Of a stretch of 64,000 nucleotides of DNA, positions 15,878 to 24,603 are shown one piece after another (the first letter of the stretch is position 1; each line of letters begins with the position of its first letter). The translations under genes and the position numbers were made by a program. Under the pieces are notes generated by a model that made no database searches, was not told the DNA's origin, and was given only the letters and a program-made list of their open reading frames with translations. This DNA comes from Bradyrhizobium sp. CB3481 (lineage in GTDB: Bacteria; Pseudomonadota; Alphaproteobacteria; Rhizobiales; Xanthobacteraceae): the NCBI RefSeq assembly GCF_029714305.1, contig NZ_CP121647.1, positions 3,430,501 through 3,494,500 of the forward strand. Reading direction: 5' to 3'.

Positions 15878-16576
15878 TTATGCCGGCTCGCTCCCGAACA
15901 GCCCAGCAAAGCGCTTTTCGCCGGTGCGGGTGAAATTGACGACGCGGCTGCCCGGCGCGGTATCGCGTGCCGCCCAGTTCAATTCGGTGAAGCGGTTCAT
16001 CACGGCGGCGCCGAGGGTGCCGGCGAGATGGTGACGGCGCTCGCTCCAGTCGAGGCAAGCCTTGCACACCGGACGGCGCGGATGCGCCAGCGCATCGGTA
16101 TCGATCTGCAACGCCTCGGCCATGAAGCGCTTGCCTTCGCCGGTCAGCTCGATCGCCTGCTTGGTCTGCCGCACCAGTTTCTGCCGGCGCAGGCTGTCGA
16201 GCATCTGCACGCCAAGATCGCCGGCGAGATGGTCGTAGCAGATCCGCGCCCGCCGCAGCGCCGGCTCCTTCGGCCCCGTGCGCACGCGGGTATGGCCGGC
16301 GCGCTCGGCGAGGCCGGCGAGCCCTTCCAGCACATGCGCGACATCGGGGCCGGTGAGGCGGTAATAGCGGTGCCGGCCCTGTTTCTCCGGCTCGATCAGC
16401 CCGCCGGCCTCGAGCTTGGAGAGATGCGAGCTGGCGGTCTGCGGCGTGATGCCGGCCTGCTGCGCGAGTTCGCTTGCCGTCAGCGCGCGGCCGGTCATCA
16501 GCGCGGTCAGCATGTTGGCGCGCGCGGGATCGCCGACCAGCGAAGCGACCACGGCAATGTCGGGACCTGCTTTCAT
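15878..16576 (-). CDS. ArsR-family winged-helix transcriptional regulator
   Basis: 232 aa. The N-terminal DNA-binding domain is textbook ArsR: VASLVGDPARANMLTALMTG then ALTASELAQQAGITPQTASS (helix-turn-helix) and HLSKLEAGGLIEPEKQGRHR (wing). It is longer than the usual 100-aa sensor; the second half (residues about 100-232) contains VCKACLDWSERRHHLAGTLG with a Cys-x-x-Cys that could bind a metal or sense redox. It is divergent from a NIPSNAP gene with 170 bases between, much of it a repeat, and may regulate that unit. No ribosome site is obvious at the ATG (16576). Confidence 0.9.
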   Translation of the reverse strand: MKAGPDIAVVASLVGDPARANMLTALMTGRALTASELAQQAGITPQTASSHLSKLEAGGLIEPEKQGRHRYYRLTGPDVAHVLEGLAGLAERAGHTRVRTGPKEPALRRARICYDHLAGDLGVQMLDSLRRQKLVRQTKQAIELTGEGKRFMAEALQIDTDALAHPRRPVCKACLDWSERRHHLAGTLGAAVMNRFTELNWAARDTAPGSRVVNFTRTGEKRFAGLFGSEPA

Positions 16577-16642
16577 AGTTCGATGATAGCCGAAGCATCG
16601 AGGTCAGGCAAGCGGGTATTGTGTGCTCTCAGAAAGTTGCTC

Positions 16643-16724
16643 CGTCATTGCGAGCGCAGCGAAGCAATCCATGCCGCCGCAAGCGGAGGAATGGATTGCT
16701 TCGTCGCTTCGCTTCTCGCAATGA
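16643..16724. repeat. Palindromic repeat, family B, copy 2
   Basis: GTCATTGCGAGCGCAGCGAA with CAATCCA on the left is mirrored by TGGATTGCTTCG ... TTCTCGCAATGAC on the right; the middle is shorter than the copy at 14004-14071. It lies in the promoter region between ArsR and the NIPSNAP gene, and its right end is only 24 bases from the latter's start. Confidence 0.85.
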
Positions 16725-16747
16725 CAGTCCAAGCATAGGAGAACATC

Positions 16748-17056
16748 ATGACCGTCACCGTCTTCATCCGCTACCAGCTCGATCCCTTCAAGCGCGCGCT
16801 GTTCGAGCAGTATTCGAAGAACTGGCTCACCATCATCCCGAGATGCGGCGGCGATCTGCTCGGCTATTGGATGCCGCACGAGGGCACCAACAACATTGCG
16901 TTCGCGCTGATCTCGTTCGACAGCCTGGCGGCGTATGAAAGCTACCGAGCGCGGCTGCGCGCCGACAGCGAAGGCATGGCCAACTTTAATTTCGCCGAGG
17001 AGCACAAGTTCATTCTGGCCGAAGAGCGGACATTCCTGCGCCAGGTCGTGGCGTGA
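16748..17056 (+). CDS. NIPSNAP-family protein
   Basis: 102 aa, cytoplasmic. The start [20 protein letters not shown] with the Tyr-x-Leu-Asp-Pro-Phe-Lys pattern and the later [20 protein letters not shown] segment are typical of bacterial NIPSNAP dimeric alpha/beta barrels. Family members bind small molecules or stabilise complexes; a specific job is not known. AGGAGAACATC precedes the ATG. It is followed 67 bases later by a PEP-mutase/isocitrate-lyase-type gene in the same direction and is divergent from the ArsR regulator, so the pair is probably a small operon under that regulator. Confidence 0.88.
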   Translation: MTVTVFIRYQLDPFKRALFEQYSKNWLTIIPRCGGDLLGYWMPHEGTNNIAFALISFDSLAAYESYRARLRADSEGMANFNFAEEHKFILAEERTFLRQVVA

Positions 17057-17123
17057 CGTCTGGCGCAACAGGCGCTGCAGTCTTATCTACGCGGCGCCAA
17101 CGAACACCGGAGGGAAACGACCC

Positions 17124-17936
17124 ATGCTGACAACTGCTGACAAGCGCGCCGCATTCAGGAAATTGCACGAGAGCGGATGCTTCATCATCCCAAATCCCTT
17201 CGATGTCGGCAGCGCAAAGGCCCTGCAGCATCTCGGCTTCAAGGCGCTGGCCTCCACCAGCGCCGGCTTTGCCTGGACGCTCGGCAAGCCCGACAATCGC
17301 GTCACCGTCGACGACGTCTGCAACCATCTCGCCGCGATCTCCGCGGCGGTCGATATCCCCGTCAATGCCGATTTCGAGGACGGCTTTGCCCATGAGCCCG
17401 ACAAGGTCGGCGTCAATGTCGCCCGCGCGGTGGAGACCGGCGTCGCCGGCCTGTCGATCGAGGACTATACCGGCGACAACGCCAAGCCGCTGTTCGATCG
17501 CGCGCTGGCGGTCGATCGCATCAAGGCGGCGCGCCATGCGATCGACGCCGACAACAGCGGCGTCCTGCTCACCGGCCGCTGCGAGGCGTTCTTGCGCGGA
17601 CAGAAGGATCTCAAGCTCGTGATCGACCGGCTCACCGCCTATGCCGAGGCCGGCGCCGATTGCCTCTACGCGCCGGGCATTTCGACGGCTGAGGAAATAT
17701 CAGCCGTCGTGAAGGCGGTGCATCCGAAGCCGGTCAACCTTCTGGTCGGCGCGGCCGGACCGTCGCTGAAGGCGGCGTCCGATCTCGGCGTGCGCCGCAT
17801 CAGCGTCGGCGGCGCGCTGGCGCGGATGGCATGGGCCGGCTTCATGAAGGCGTCAAAGGAGATGGCGGAGAAGGGCAGCTTTGGCGAGTTCGCCAACGGC
17901 TATTCCGGCGGCGAACTCAACAAGATGTTTGGCTAG
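17124..17936 (+). CDS. Isocitrate lyase/PEP-mutase superfamily protein
   Basis: 270 aa. The ICL/PEPM TIM-barrel features are visible: GSAKALQHLGFKALASTSAG, the IPVNADFEDGF metal-binding segment (Asp, Glu, Asp), GVAGLSIEDYTG, and LLTGRCEAFLRG. The catalytic Cys-containing loop of true isocitrate lyases (KKCGH) is not present, so it belongs to the short PEP-mutase/2-methylisocitrate-lyase-like group, often acting as a C-C or C-P lyase or hydrolase on oxalacetate-like acids. GGAGGG precedes the ATG at 17124. It is cytoplasmic; the specific substrate is not known. Confidence 0.9.
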   Translation: MLTTADKRAAFRKLHESGCFIIPNPFDVGSAKALQHLGFKALASTSAGFAWTLGKPDNRVTVDDVCNHLAAISAAVDIPVNADFEDGFAHEPDKVGVNVARAVETGVAGLSIEDYTGDNAKPLFDRALAVDRIKAARHAIDADNSGVLLTGRCEAFLRGQKDLKLVIDRLTAYAEAGADCLYAPGISTAEEISAVVKAVHPKPVNLLVGAAGPSLKAASDLGVRRISVGGALARMAWAGFMKASKEMAEKGSFGEFANGYSGGELNKMFG

Positions 17937-17950
17937 GCGAACACGGATCG

Positions 17951-17977
17951 AAAAACAGCGGGCCGTTTGGCCCGCTG
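17951..17977 (-). terminator. Intrinsic terminator for the minus-strand gene at 18001
   Basis: CAGCGGGCC, a 4-base loop, then GGCCCGCTG form a 9-bp stem. Read on the minus strand it is followed by TTTTT, which fits termination of the gene ending at 18001; on the plus side no T run follows. Confidence 0.75.
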
Positions 17978-18000
17978 CTCGTTGCTTCAAAGATCAACTC

Positions 18001-18411
18001 TTACTGCTTGGCGCGATCGACCTCGGTGCCCGTCGGGTTCGGTGAGGCCGGCGTCGGACGATTGGTCGCGGCGCCCGTGGTCGTTCCCGGCTCGGTGTTG
18101 GCCTTCGGCGTTACGTCACGCATGCCGGGAGGCGCGGCCGGATTGGCCGGGGTAGTCTGCGCGGTCTGGTTCGGCGGCGACGTGCCGGCCTGGTTCACGG
18201 TGGTGTTGTTCAGGCCATAGAACAGCGCGCCGAGCACGACGGCGATGGCAACGGCAAACATCGCGACCTTCGCGCCGGAGGGCGCCCCTTCGCCGAGCGC
18301 GGGATCGGGCTGCAACTCATTATCGAGGCTGTTGAGCTGGGCCTGACGGCGGATTTCTTCATCACTCAGGCCGGTACGGTAGGGATCGTTCGGGTTGGGT
18401 TGGTATGCCAT
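18001..18411 (-). CDS. Single-pass membrane protein, unknown function
   Basis: 136 aa with one membrane segment near residues 47-66 (KVAMFAVAIAVVLGALFYGL). The N-terminus before it contains YRTGLSDEEIRRQAQLNSLD, suggesting a small cytoplasmic helix; the C-terminal 70 residues are Pro/Thr/Asn/Ala-rich and probably extended in the periplasm. I do not recognise a domain. GGAGG precedes the ATG at 18411. It is a common kind of small alphaproteobacterial membrane protein. It lies convergent with the PEP-mutase-like gene and shares the intergenic terminator. Confidence 0.78.
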   Translation of the reverse strand: MAYQPNPNDPYRTGLSDEEIRRQAQLNSLDNELQPDPALGEGAPSGAKVAMFAVAIAVVLGALFYGLNNTTVNQAGTSPPNQTAQTTPANPAAPPGMRDVTPKANTEPGTTTGAATNRPTPASPNPTGTEVDRAKQ

Positions 18412-18577
18412 GAATGGGTTCCTCCGTTAGCATCCCAAAGCTAAGTATTGGCGCGCGCGGATGTTCCGCGCCAAAGTTGCAACCCCGTAATGTTGGAACC
18501 TGTGATTCCCCATTGGTTCCGAATGTGAGGTTGCCATATCGAGCCTGCCGCCCGGCGAAGCAGCGCTAGTGTCTACG

Positions 18578-18690
18578 TTCCCCGGATGCTGCGCAGCGCG
18601 TAGCGGTGCGCTGCTGATCTGGGGTCCATTGTTGCCATGGGTCCCGGCTCTGCGGAGCACCGCTGCGCGCTGCACCGCGTCCGGGACATG
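18578..18690. repeat. Dispersed repeat, family C (CCCCGGATGC ... CGTCCGGGAC), copy 1
   Basis: TTCCCCGGATGCTGCGCAGC opens and GCGTCCGGGACATGATC closes the element, with inner GGTGCGCTGCTG and GGTCCCGGCTC arms. A close copy is at 27209-27328. It occupies most of the gap between 18412 and the cytochrome gene. Confidence 0.75.
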
Positions 18691-18691
18691 A

Positions 18692-19942
18692 TCATTTGCG
18701 TCGCGCCTTTGCGACTTCATCCGCCGCCACCAGCGGCGCTGCATTGCCCCAGGCATTGCGGATGTAGTTAGTGACATCCGCGATCTCCTGGTCGGTCATC
18801 TTCGCCGCGTAGCCCGGCATCGAACCCTTGTTCGGCGCGCGCGGCGTCGTCACGGTCTCGGCGCCGTCGAGAATGATGCGCAGCGTGCTCGTGGCGTCAG
18901 CCGATTGCAGATTGGCGTTGCCCGGCAGTGGCGGATAGATCCGCGGCGCGCCCGAGCCGTCCTCCTCGTGGCAGGCGACGCAGGCGCCGTTGTAGAGTTT
19001 TTGGCCAGCGGCCATCTGCGCCGGCGAGGGCGGAGTGGTCGTCGGCTCCGGCACACCGGCCGGCAGGCTTTTCAGGTACACCGCGATGGAGCGGACATCC
19101 GCTTCGCTCATTTTCGACGTCGAGTTGACCACGACTTCCGACATCAACTGGCCGGCATGGCTTTTCGCGTTGCGTCCGCTCTGCAGATATTCGGTGATGT
19201 CGTCCACGCTCCAGCTCTTCAGGCCGCTACGCTCGGCGCCGTCCAGCCGCGGCGCGAACATGCCTTGCACGATGCCGCCAGCCAACCTCTGGCTGCGGCC
19301 GCGCCTGTCGGCGCCGAACATGTTTTTCGGCGTATGGCAGGCGCCGCAATGCGCGACGCCTTCGACCAGATAGCGGCCTCTGTTCCACTCTGCGCTCTTG
19401 GTCTGGTCCGGCATCAAGATGCCCGGCTTGAAGAACAGCCAGTTCCAGCCGCGCATCACCAAGCGGTAGTTGAACGGAAAGCGCAGCTCCGGAGGGCGCG
19501 GCGGATTGTTCACCGGCGTCAGTGTCGCGAGGTAGGCGCGGATCGCAAAAATGTCCTGCCGCGTCAGCTTCGAAAAATTCGGATACGGGAAGGCCGGGTA
19601 ATAGCGCGAGCCGTCACGCGCGACGCCGAAACGAAGCGCGTGGTAGAAATCCTCGTCGCTCCATGCGCCGAGCCCGGTCTCGCGATCCGGCGTCAGGTTG
19701 GGGGCATAGATGCCGCCGAACGGCGTATCGATCCGCTTTCCCCCGGCAAACGGCCTGTTCGGTTCGGCGGTGTGGCAGCTTGCACAGTCGCCGGCCACGG
19801 TCAGCGCCTTGCCGCGCGCGATATCCTCAGTGGTCGGTTCTGCCTTGGGTTCAGCACTGGATTGAGCTTGGCCGCCGACAGCGGCGAATGCAGTGCACAA
19901 AAATACGCCGGCGAGAATCGTCCGCATGGGTCCCTGCACCAT
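18692..19942 (-). CDS. Triheme cytochrome c, membrane dehydrogenase subunit type
   Basis: 416 aa with an N-terminal signal (MRTILAGVFLCTAFAAVGGQ). Three c-type heme motifs are present: CASCH (about residues 53-57), CGACH (about 197-201) and CVACH (about 319-323), each followed by a domain with a distal Met or similar axial ligand. This three-domain layout is that of the cytochrome c subunit of alcohol, gluconate or sorbitol dehydrogenases, which passes electrons from the periplasm to quinone or a terminal oxidase. No dehydrogenase gene is adjacent, so the partner is unknown. GGAGGC precedes the start at 19942; an ATG 15 bases later is an alternative. Confidence 0.9.
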   Translation of the reverse strand: MVQGPMRTILAGVFLCTAFAAVGGQAQSSAEPKAEPTTEDIARGKALTVAGDCASCHTAEPNRPFAGGKRIDTPFGGIYAPNLTPDRETGLGAWSDEDFYHALRFGVARDGSRYYPAFPYPNFSKLTRQDIFAIRAYLATLTPVNNPPRPPELRFPFNYRLVMRGWNWLFFKPGILMPDQTKSAEWNRGRYLVEGVAHCGACHTPKNMFGADRRGRSQRLAGGIVQGMFAPRLDGAERSGLKSWSVDDITEYLQSGRNAKSHAGQLMSEVVVNSTSKMSEADVRSIAVYLKSLPAGVPEPTTTPPSPAQMAAGQKLYNGACVACHEEDGSGAPRIYPPLPGNANLQSADATSTLRIILDGAETVTTPRAPNKGSMPGYAAKMTDQEIADVTNYIRNAWGNAAPLVAADEVAKARRK

Positions 19943-20204
19943 ATGGCCTCCGGGGGCGTTATAGCGCGAAAGAGGAGCGAGGAGGGACGTCATGCCATTT
20001 CGCGCGGGGGCTTCCAGACGACACAAACCGAAATGCCCCGCCGTTATTCCCGGCACGAAATTGCGATCTTTCGAACTGCGGCTTCGAAGCCGAGATTTGT
20101 GCTGCGCGCGCGGAAAAATCCGACATAGACTGGTTCTAACAAGCAGAGATGACTAGCTAAAAAACAGTCGTCGCGATCAAGGCTCACCGGCAAAGAGGGC
20201 TGCA

Positions 20205-23200
20205 ATGGGAATCAACCAGGGTCCGATCAGTCTCGATCAGAAGTACACGCAAGGGACCGGCCACGTCTTCCTCACCGGTATCCAGGCGCTGGTTCGCCTG
20301 CCGATGGCGCAGATCCGCCGCGACCGCGCGATGGGGCTGAACACCGCCGGCTTCATCTCCGGCTACCGCGGCTCGCCGCTCGGCGGTTACGATCAGCAGC
20401 TGTTCGCCGCGCGAAAACATCTCGAGCAGTACAACATCAAGTTCCAACCCGGCGTGAACGAGGACCTCGCGGCGACCGCAATATGGGGTTCGCAGCAGCT
20501 CAACCTCTCGCCCGGCGCCAAATATGATGGCGTGGTCGGCATCTGGTACGGCAAGGGCCCCGGCGTCGACCGCTGCGGCGACGTGTTCCGCCACGGCAAC
20601 ACGGCCGGCTCAGCGAAAAACGGCGGCGTGCTCTGCCTTGCCGGCGACGACCACGGCGCAAAATCCTCCACCGTCCCGCATCAGTCGGACCACGCCTTCA
20701 TCTCCGCCCTGATGCCTTATCTCTACCCCTCCAGCATCCATGAAATGATCGAGATGGGCCTTTTGGGTATCGCGATGTCGCGCTACTCCGGCTGCTGGGT
20801 CGGCATGAAGGTGATCACCGAGACGGTGGAGACCACCGCCGAGATCGACCTCACCGATGAGATGAAGCCTTTTATCATTCCCTCCGATTTCGAGATGCCG
20901 CCGGGCGGCCTCAATCTGCGCTGGCCCGATGACCGCTTTGCCCAGGATTTGCGCCTGCAGGACTACAAGGGCTACGCCGCGATCGCCTTTGCCCGCGCCA
21001 ACAAGATCAACCGCATCACCATGGATTCGCCGAACGCCCGCTACGGCATCATGGCATCAGGCAAGAGCTACGAGGACATCCGCCAGGCGTTGCGCGAGCT
21101 CGGGATCACCGAGGAGATCGCCGCCAAGATCGGGCTCAGGCTCTACAAGATCGGTATGCCCTGGCCGTTGGAGCCGGAAGGCGTGCGCAATTTCGCCGTC
21201 GGCCTCGAGGAAATCTTCATCATCGAGGAGCGCCGCGAGATCGTCGAGAACCAGGTCAAGCAGGAGCTGTTCAACTGGCGCGACGACGTCCGCCCGCGCA
21301 TCGTCGGTAAGATGGACGACCACGACAAGCGCTTCCTCACCTTCGCTGCCGAACTTAGCGTCGCTTCGCTGGCGAGCTCGCTGACCGAGCGCCTGCTTCG
21401 ACTTAACCTCAATCCCGAAATCGCCGCGATGCTTCGCGCCAAGGCCGACTGGTTCAATGGCCGACAGGCGACTCAGATGCAGGCGGTCGCGCCGGTCACC
21501 CGCACGCCGTATTTCTGCTCGGGCTGTCCGCACAACACCTCGACCAAGGTGCCGGAAGGCAGCCGCGCCTTTGCCGGCATCGGCTGCCACTTCATGGCGC
21601 TATGGATGGACCGCAACACCGAGACCTACACCCATATGGGAGGCGAGGGCGTGCCGTGGGTCGGCGTTGCACCCTTCACCAAGGAAGAGCACGTCTTCGC
21701 CAATCTCGGCGACGGCACCTATTTCCATTCCGGCAGCCTTGCGATCCGCCAGGCGATCGCCTCGGGCGCCAACATCACCTACAAGATCCTCTATAACGAC
21801 GCGACCGCCATGACCGGCGGTCAGCATGTCGACGGCGAATTGTCGCCACAGCAGATCACCTTCCAGCTTCACAGCGAAGGCATCCGCAATATTTATCTCG
21901 TCTCGGAGAATCCGCACCTTTATCCCACGTCCGACATCGCACCCGGCGTCATCACACGTCACCGCGACGAGCTCGACGCCGTCATGAAGGAGTGCCGCGA
22001 GATCAAGGGCACCTCGGCCATCGTCTTCGTGCAGACCTGCGCCGCCGAAAAGCGCCGCCGCCGCAAGCGCGGCCTGATGGAAGACCCGGCGCGCCGCGTT
22101 ATGATCAATCCGGCCGTCTGCGAAGGCTGCGGCGATTGCTCGGTGCAGTCGAACTGTATTTCGGTCGAGCCGCTGGAGACCGAGCTGGGCCGCAAGCGCA
22201 CCATCAACCAGTCGACCTGCAACAAGGACTATTCGTGCCTGAAGGGCTTTTGCCCGTCCTTCGTCACCATCGACGGCGGCAAGCCGCGCCGCCGCGCGCC
22301 GGCCAGCCTTGATAGTTCAGGTCTTGGCGATATCGGCGATCTGCCGGAGCCGGCCTCGTTGCCGTCGCTGGAGCGCCCCTACAACATCGCGGTCGGCGGC
22401 GTCGGCGGCACCGGCGTGCTGACCATCGGCGCGCTGCTCGGCATGGCCGCGCATATCGAGGGCAAGGCCAGCATGATCCTCGACATGTCGGGCCTGGCAC
22501 AAAAGGGCGGGGCGGTGCTCAGCCACGTTCGCCTCTCCGAACACACCGCCGACGTCACCTGTTCGCGCATCGTCACCGGCACCGCCGATCTCGTGATGGC
22601 GGCCGATGAGGTGGTGGCGGTATCGAAGGATATGGTGACGCTGTGCGAGTCCACCCGCACCGTGGGCATCATCAACAGCCACGTCATTCCAACCGCGGAT
22701 TTCATCCTCAACCGCGACTTCAATTTCCAGACCCGCAAGCTCAACTCGGTGCTGGAGACCGAGCTGCGCAGGGATTCGTCCTTCTTCGATTTCACCACGC
22801 CGGCTGAAGCATTGTTAGGGGACTCCATCGCCACCAACATCATGATGCTGGGCTATGCCTATCAGCGCGGCCTGCTGCCGCTGTCGGCGAAGGCGATTCT
22901 GCAGGCGATCGAGGTCAACGGCGTCTCCATCAAGATGAACACGCAGGCGTTCCAGCTCGGCCGGCTCGCTGCCGCCGACCCGGCGCGGTTCAAGGAGATG
23001 ATGAAGGATCACGACGCCGTCGTCCCGGCGAAGACGCTTGATGCGATGTCACTCGACGAGATCATCACGCATCGGATGGGCCTCTTGACGGACTATCAGA
23101 GCGCGCGATTGGCCAAGCGCTACCGCAAGCTGGTCGACCGGGTGCGCAATGCCGCCACCGATGGCGGTTACGGCGAGGCACTGCCGCGCGCGGTTGCCAT

Positions 23201-23711
23201 CAACTACGCCAAGCTTCTCGCCTACAAGGACGAGTACGAAGTCGCGCGTCTCTTCACCGACGGAAAGTTCGAACAGCAGCTCCGCGACCAGTTCGAAGGC
23301 GACTTCAAGTTCAGCTTCAACCTCGCACCGCCGATCCTCGGTGGGCCTAAGGATGCGCTGGGCCGGCCGAAGAAGCGCGCCTTCGGCGCGTGGATGATGC
23401 CGGTGTTCCGGACATTGGCAAAACTGCGCATCCTGCGCGGCACACCGCTCGACATTTTTGGCTACTCGGCCGACCGCAAGCTGGAGCGGGAGTTGATCGC
23501 AGCCTACGAGAAGGACGTCGAAACGGCACTCGGCCTGTTGTCGCCCGTCACGCACGACACCGCCGTCGAGTTGCTTTCGCTGCCCGATCGCATCCGCGGT
23601 TACGGCCCGGTCAAGGAGAAGGCGGTCGCGGACGCCAAGGCACGCCACGCTCAACTCACCGCCGATCTCGCCAACCCGCCGCCCGCGCCGAGGCAGTTAG
23701 CGGCGGAATGA
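20205..23711 (+). CDS. Indolepyruvate ferredoxin oxidoreductase, fused alpha-beta protein
   Basis: 1168 aa, the size of the fused IorAB-type enzymes of proteobacteria. The N-terminal half carries the TPP-binding oxidoreductase parts (GFISGYRGSPLGGYDQQLFA; VPHQSDHAFISALMPYLYPS). Near residue 641 a ferredoxin-like site reads CEGCGDCSVQSNCISVEP, followed by a second Cys cluster (CNKDYSCLKGFC). The C-terminal half, from about residue 725 (VGGVGGTGVLTIGALLGMAA), is the gamma domain. It oxidatively decarboxylates arylpyruvates such as indolepyruvate to aryl-acetyl-CoA with ferredoxin in the cytoplasm, a step in aromatic amino-acid breakdown. GAGGGCTGCA precedes the ATG. Confidence 0.95.
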   Translation: MGINQGPISLDQKYTQGTGHVFLTGIQALVRLPMAQIRRDRAMGLNTAGFISGYRGSPLGGYDQQLFAARKHLEQYNIKFQPGVNEDLAATAIWGSQQLNLSPGAKYDGVVGIWYGKGPGVDRCGDVFRHGNTAGSAKNGGVLCLAGDDHGAKSSTVPHQSDHAFISALMPYLYPSSIHEMIEMGLLGIAMSRYSGCWVGMKVITETVETTAEIDLTDEMKPFIIPSDFEMPPGGLNLRWPDDRFAQDLRLQDYKGYAAIAFARANKINRITMDSPNARYGIMASGKSYEDIRQALRELGITEEIAAKIGLRLYKIGMPWPLEPEGVRNFAVGLEEIFIIEERREIVENQVKQELFNWRDDVRPRIVGKMDDHDKRFLTFAAELSVASLASSLTERLLRLNLNPEIAAMLRAKADWFNGRQATQMQAVAPVTRTPYFCSGCPHNTSTKVPEGSRAFAGIGCHFMALWMDRNTETYTHMGGEGVPWVGVAPFTKEEHVFANLGDGTYFHSGSLAIRQAIASGANITYKILYNDATAMTGGQHVDGELSPQQITFQLHSEGIRNIYLVSENPHLYPTSDIAPGVITRHRDELDAVMKECREIKGTSAIVFVQTCAAEKRRRRKRGLMEDPARRVMINPAVCEGCGDCSVQSNCISVEPLETELGRKRTINQSTCNKDYSCLKGFCPSFVTIDGGKPRRRAPASLDSSGLGDIGDLPEPASLPSLERPYNIAVGGVGGTGVLTIGALLGMAAHIEGKASMILDMSGLAQKGGAVLSHVRLSEHTADVTCSRIVTGTADLVMAADEVVAVSKDMVTLCESTRTVGIINSHVIPTADFILNRDFNFQTRKLNSVLETELRRDSSFFDFTTPAEALLGDSIATNIMMLGYAYQRGLLPLSAKAILQAIEVNGVSIKMNTQAFQLGRLAAADPARFKEMMKDHDAVVPAKTLDAMSLDEIITHRMGLLTDYQSARLAKRYRKLVDRVRNAATDGGYGEALPRAVAINYAKLLAYKDEYEVARLFTDGKFEQQLRDQFEGDFKFSFNLAPPILGGPKDALGRPKKRAFGAWMMPVFRTLAKLRILRGTPLDIFGYSADRKLERELIAAYEKDVETALGLLSPVTHDTAVELLSLPDRIRGYGPVKEKAVADAKARHAQLTADLANPPPAPRQLAAE

Positions 23712-23715
23712 TCGA

Positions 23716-23809
23716 GTAGGGTGGGCAAAGGAGCGCAAGCGACGTGCCCACCATCGATCACTGAGTATGCCGCCAGATGGTGGGCACCCTGTCGCTTTGC
23801 CCACCCTAC
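23716..23809. repeat. Palindromic repeat, family A variant
   Basis: GTAGGGTGGGCAAAG at the left and CTTTGCCCACCCTAC at the right are inverted, with internal GTGCCCACCA / TGGTGGGCAC arms. It has the same layout as the TAACCCACC copies but a different core, so it is a subfamily. Confidence 0.82.
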
Positions 23810-23815
23810 GGCAGC

Positions 23816-24340
23816 GGTGATTGTGACTGCCCGACGGGCAAATCACTTCCGATTTTCAGAAATTATGTCAAGCCAGGAATTTCTGAGAATCAGAAATATT
23901 CCGCTTCCGTTTTCACCCAAATCAGCGGCATAAATACCGCCGTCTCACCGCAGGATGAGGGGCGTTGGCCATCGTCACTGACGCGCGGGGAGATGCGATG
24001 GACGCCGAGGCCGTAACTGACGAGTGTGGCTGAGGCGTACGGTGAAGTCGTGTGGTTCTGGCGCCGTGGTGCTGGCGTTAAGCTCTCAAGACGCGAAAGC
24101 TGCTTGCGGGCGACGGAGGCAAAAGAGCCGTTCTCCGGGAAGAGCACGAAGTAAGCCGTAAAGCCATTGCGCAGGGAAGGCCGGGATGCTTCCGCCGAAC
24201 CTGTATGCTCGTGTGCACCTCTTGCTATGCGCATAATAGCACACGAGACCGCGGGTGCGGCGCGCACCCGGTCTTCCCTGCGCCCTCAGATTGGAGGGGG
24301 CGAAAGTTATCAGGCAAACCTCGGGCAAATCATGTCGCGA
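23816..24340. repeat. Long structured repeat element / candidate non-coding RNA
   Basis: About 520 bases that do not code. The core folds as a closed multi-hairpin: GCGCAGGGAAGGCCGGG (24169-24185) pairs with CCCGGTCTTCCCTGCGC (24267-24283), one G-U pair; inside, CTCGTGTGC (24208) pairs with GCACACGAG (24239), and GGGTGC with GCACCC (24253-24269). From memory a sequence of this type recurs in many Bradyrhizobiaceae genomes; that recollection is unverified. No promoter or terminator is evident, so it may be a mobile-element remnant rather than a transcript. Confidence 0.6.
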
Positions 24341-24459
24341 GAACGCAGCCTCATATTCAGTTGTCATCCCCGCGAAGGCGGGGATCCAGTACGCCGCGGC
24401 TTATCGGTTCAATCACTGACGTCTCTGGAATACTGGATCCCCGCCTGCGCGGGGATGAC
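24335..24459 (+). repeat. Dispersed repeat, family D, copy 1
   Basis: TCGCGAGAACGCAGCCTCATATTCAG, then a palindrome from GTCATCCCCGCGAAGGCGG to CCTGCGCGGGGATGAC with inner GGATCCAGTACGCCGCGG and GAATACTGGATCC arms. An inverted copy with the same flank is at 53472-53606. The gap between 23712 and the next gene (24604) contains nothing else I can call. Confidence 0.8.
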
Positions 24460-24603
24460 GGCCGTGTAATGCGGCTCTCACACGGGCCCACCGACTTGAG
24501 TCCAGTCGCTACCGTCTCGCCCTGCGGAATATCATGGCGCTTGCCAAGGCCGGTCCGACAGGCCAGAAAAAACCATGAAGAAGAAACGCCAGCGGAGATC
24601 GAT

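Noticed and set aside
18905..20128. A 407-codon plus-strand frame opposite the triheme cytochrome
   Set aside because: Antisense shadow; the minus strand shows three heme motifs and a signal peptide.
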